The notes below the pieces were generated by a model that did no database searches, was not told where the DNA came from, and saw only the letters and a list, made by a program, of their open reading frames with translations. From assembly GCA_963542545.1 (NCBI GenBank), contig CAUTWO010000002.1, positions 62,001-126,000 on the forward strand: a stretch of 64,000 nt of DNA. Reading direction: 5' to 3'. Made by a program: the position numbers and the translations under genes. Below, in pieces: positions 62,523-64,000 of this stretch. Source of the stretch: CALISC01 sp963542545. GTDB taxonomy: Bacteria > Bacillota_I > Bacilli_A > Acholeplasmatales > Acholeplasmataceae. Positions within the stretch are counted from its first letter, which is position 1, and the number at the start of each line of letters is the position of its first letter.

Positions 62523-64000
62523 ATGAAAAAAATTAGTCAAAACAAAGTATATTTTTTTTTAAGTATCTTAGTTACTATAATTGCTATTTTGGCAATAATT
62601 TTTGGAACTATTTATGGAGTTAAAAAGAAAAATAGCAAAATTAGTCAAAATGTAGAAATCACTTTTCACTCAAAAACAGGTAAAGAAATTGCTAAAAGAA
62701 AATTTAAATTAAATGAAAAAATTAATGTATCGTTTTCTAATGATGAACTTGAACTTGCAAAAAATGAAGAGTTTATCGGTTGGACAAACTCTTTATCTGG
62801 AACTCTGATTTCTGACCTTAAAGCAAGTTTTAAAAATCACAAATTATATCCAGTTTATCGCCTTAAATCACCAAATACTACTAAATACGAAATTAAACGT
62901 CACTTTGAGAAAGTTGATGAAAGTGGTTTTGTAACAGAAAGCGAAACTGTTGCTGATGCAGAACTAGGTAAAGAAGTTCAACTATCTTCAGATAAACTAA
63001 GTGCTCCAAATGGCTTTGAGTTAGATCTTGCAAACTCAGTTACTAAACAAACTGTTGCTGCTGACGGCTCTACTGTTTTTAATCTATATTTTAAAAGAAA
63101 AACCTACAAAGTTACTTTTGACTTTAATGGTGGTATGTTAGATGGACAAACTAAAAAAGAAGTAAATTACAAGTTTGGACAAAACTTAAGAGACATAGCG
63201 TATCCTACCAAAACAGATCCAACTGGTGTAAAGAAATACACTTTCCAAGGCTGGTTAAATCAAGCAACTAGCCAATAGTTAACTTTACTCAAGATAATTT
63301 AGTTGAATCAGATATTCACTTAGTTGCTAAATGGGAAGAAACTGACATCACTAAAAAAGTTTATTTAAACTTAGTTTATGAAGGTTTAAGAAACTCAGTT
63401 GATTCTGAAAACGAAATTGAATTACCCAATCAAATGAAAATCGGTACTTTAGTTTCAGCAAACGATCAAGACATTAAAGACACAATTGCTGATTTTCTTT
63501 TAAGTCATCCACATCCTTTTCACAAAATTAGTTTTGACCAAGCAAAATCAGTTCCAAGTTTACATGTTGAAGCCAATAGCGTAAAACAAACAATTAAACT
63601 GTACTTTAAAGCAAGAACCTACACTATTCGTTTTAACCTAACTGAAGATGGTTTAGACCAAAACACAATCGCCCCTATTTTAAAACAAACAATTGCGCTT
63701 AAATATACCAATAATTTAAGCCAAGATATTTACGAAAAACTACTAACTATCAAGAAATTAAGCACTGCAACTAAAGATTTTGTGCTAGAAAAGCTGGTCG
63801 TTGAAGAATCTGGCAATGAGTTTAATCCAAATACTTATTACAACGCTAATATTACTATCAAACCTGTTTTTAAAGAAAAAGATGTTTTTGTTTCTATAAC
63901 TCCGCGGGTACAAAGCGCTGACCTTGGAAAAACTGATTCACCTGCTTGGCCAATTCAAAATGCCAAAGTAGGAGATGTTTTTAACTTCACACCGGACACA
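62523..64000 (+). pseudogene. Paralogous InlB-repeat surface protein, frameshifted near 63270 and cut by the window end
   Basis: The N-terminus (MKKISQNKVYFFLSILVTIIA...) closely matches the preceding gene. The frame ends in TAG at 63276-63278 in the middle of a B-repeat (KYTFQGWLNQATSQ). From about 63272 a different frame, shifted by 2 (equal to -1), continues the same repeat (IVNFTQDNLVESDIHLVAKWEE) and stays open to base 64000. One lost base around 63265-63275 explains the break. No homopolymer run or slippery heptamer is present there. Either the gene is broken, or the read is wrong at one base. Confidence 0.8.

Noticed and set aside
1..64000. Mycoplasma genetic code (TGA as Trp)
   Set aside because: alaS, the U32 gene and ung end at TGA exactly where their families end and where the next gene begins; Trp is always TGG in conserved positions checked.
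1..64000. tRNA, rRNA, tmRNA, RNase P, CRISPR or T-box elements
   Set aside because: I looked through the gaps between genes and saw no cloverleaf, conserved rRNA block, repeat-spacer array or T-box sequence; most gaps are too short.

Overview
The window is AT-rich chromosomal DNA from a low-GC Gram-positive lineage close to the Mollicutes (Acholeplasma / Izemoplasma / RF39-like Bacilli). The evidence is a Gram-positive PolC, Spx, RsfS, a bifunctional Rel, a TrmR/TrhP tRNA-modification block syntenic with Bacillus subtilis, and a B. subtilis-like dif site. TGA is used as a stop (alaS, the U32 gene at 18373 and ung all end in TGA), so the Mycoplasma code does not apply. mltG, a peptidoglycan gene, is missing from its usual place between yrzB and trmR, which would fit a wall-less cell. 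No rRNA, tRNA, CRISPR or insertion sequence was seen.

Layout. 1-3.1 kb: end of an unknown gene, then a DpnII-like (GATC) restriction-modification pair whose methylase carries an N-terminal XRE domain. 3.2-9.8 kb: polC, a compact UvrD-like helicase and a Bax-inhibitor-like membrane protein. 9.9-13.9 kb: pflB-pflA-dusB. 14-26 kb, mostly minus strand: a His-rich lipoprotein with a Zur-like promoter; greA, a YqeG-YqeK fusion and rsfS; an ECF S component; ygjP and the block alaS-ruvX-yrzB-trmR-trhP1(broken)-trhP2; smpB; eno. 26.2-28.7 kb: a very AT-rich gene-free stretch with a good dif site, many copies of a short motif and several hairpins. 28.7-38.3 kb, minus strand: a Xer recombinase, hemW, lepA, a CNNM/CorC protein, a second type II R-M pair and a znuACB-type metal transporter. 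38.4-42.7 kb: M13 metallopeptidase and a large lipoprotein. 42.7-46.8 kb: two large very AT-rich surface-protein genes. 46.8-49.1 kb: spx, split chromate transporter, CYTH protein. 49.2-60.5 kb: gap, then a long compact run (ung, xer, dut, apt, rel, dtd, hisS, aspS, comEB, LspA-HAD fusion). 60.5-64 kb: two paralogous surface proteins with InlB-like repeats, the second frameshifted and running off the window.

Links between genes. Two distant loci, the His-rich lipoprotein and znuA, share one promoter architecture: a Fur-family 7-1-7 box of Zur type overlapping a TTGCAA -35 hexamer placed 17 nt from the -10. This predicts a zinc regulon. The dif site and the two Xer recombinases form a chromosome-dimer resolution set. 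ung, dut and comEB are clustered and act in uracil-DNA and dUTP control. pflB and pflA make mixed-acid fermentation likely. Several genes have a -10 box only 6-9 nt from the ATG and no ribosome-binding site, suggesting leaderless mRNAs.
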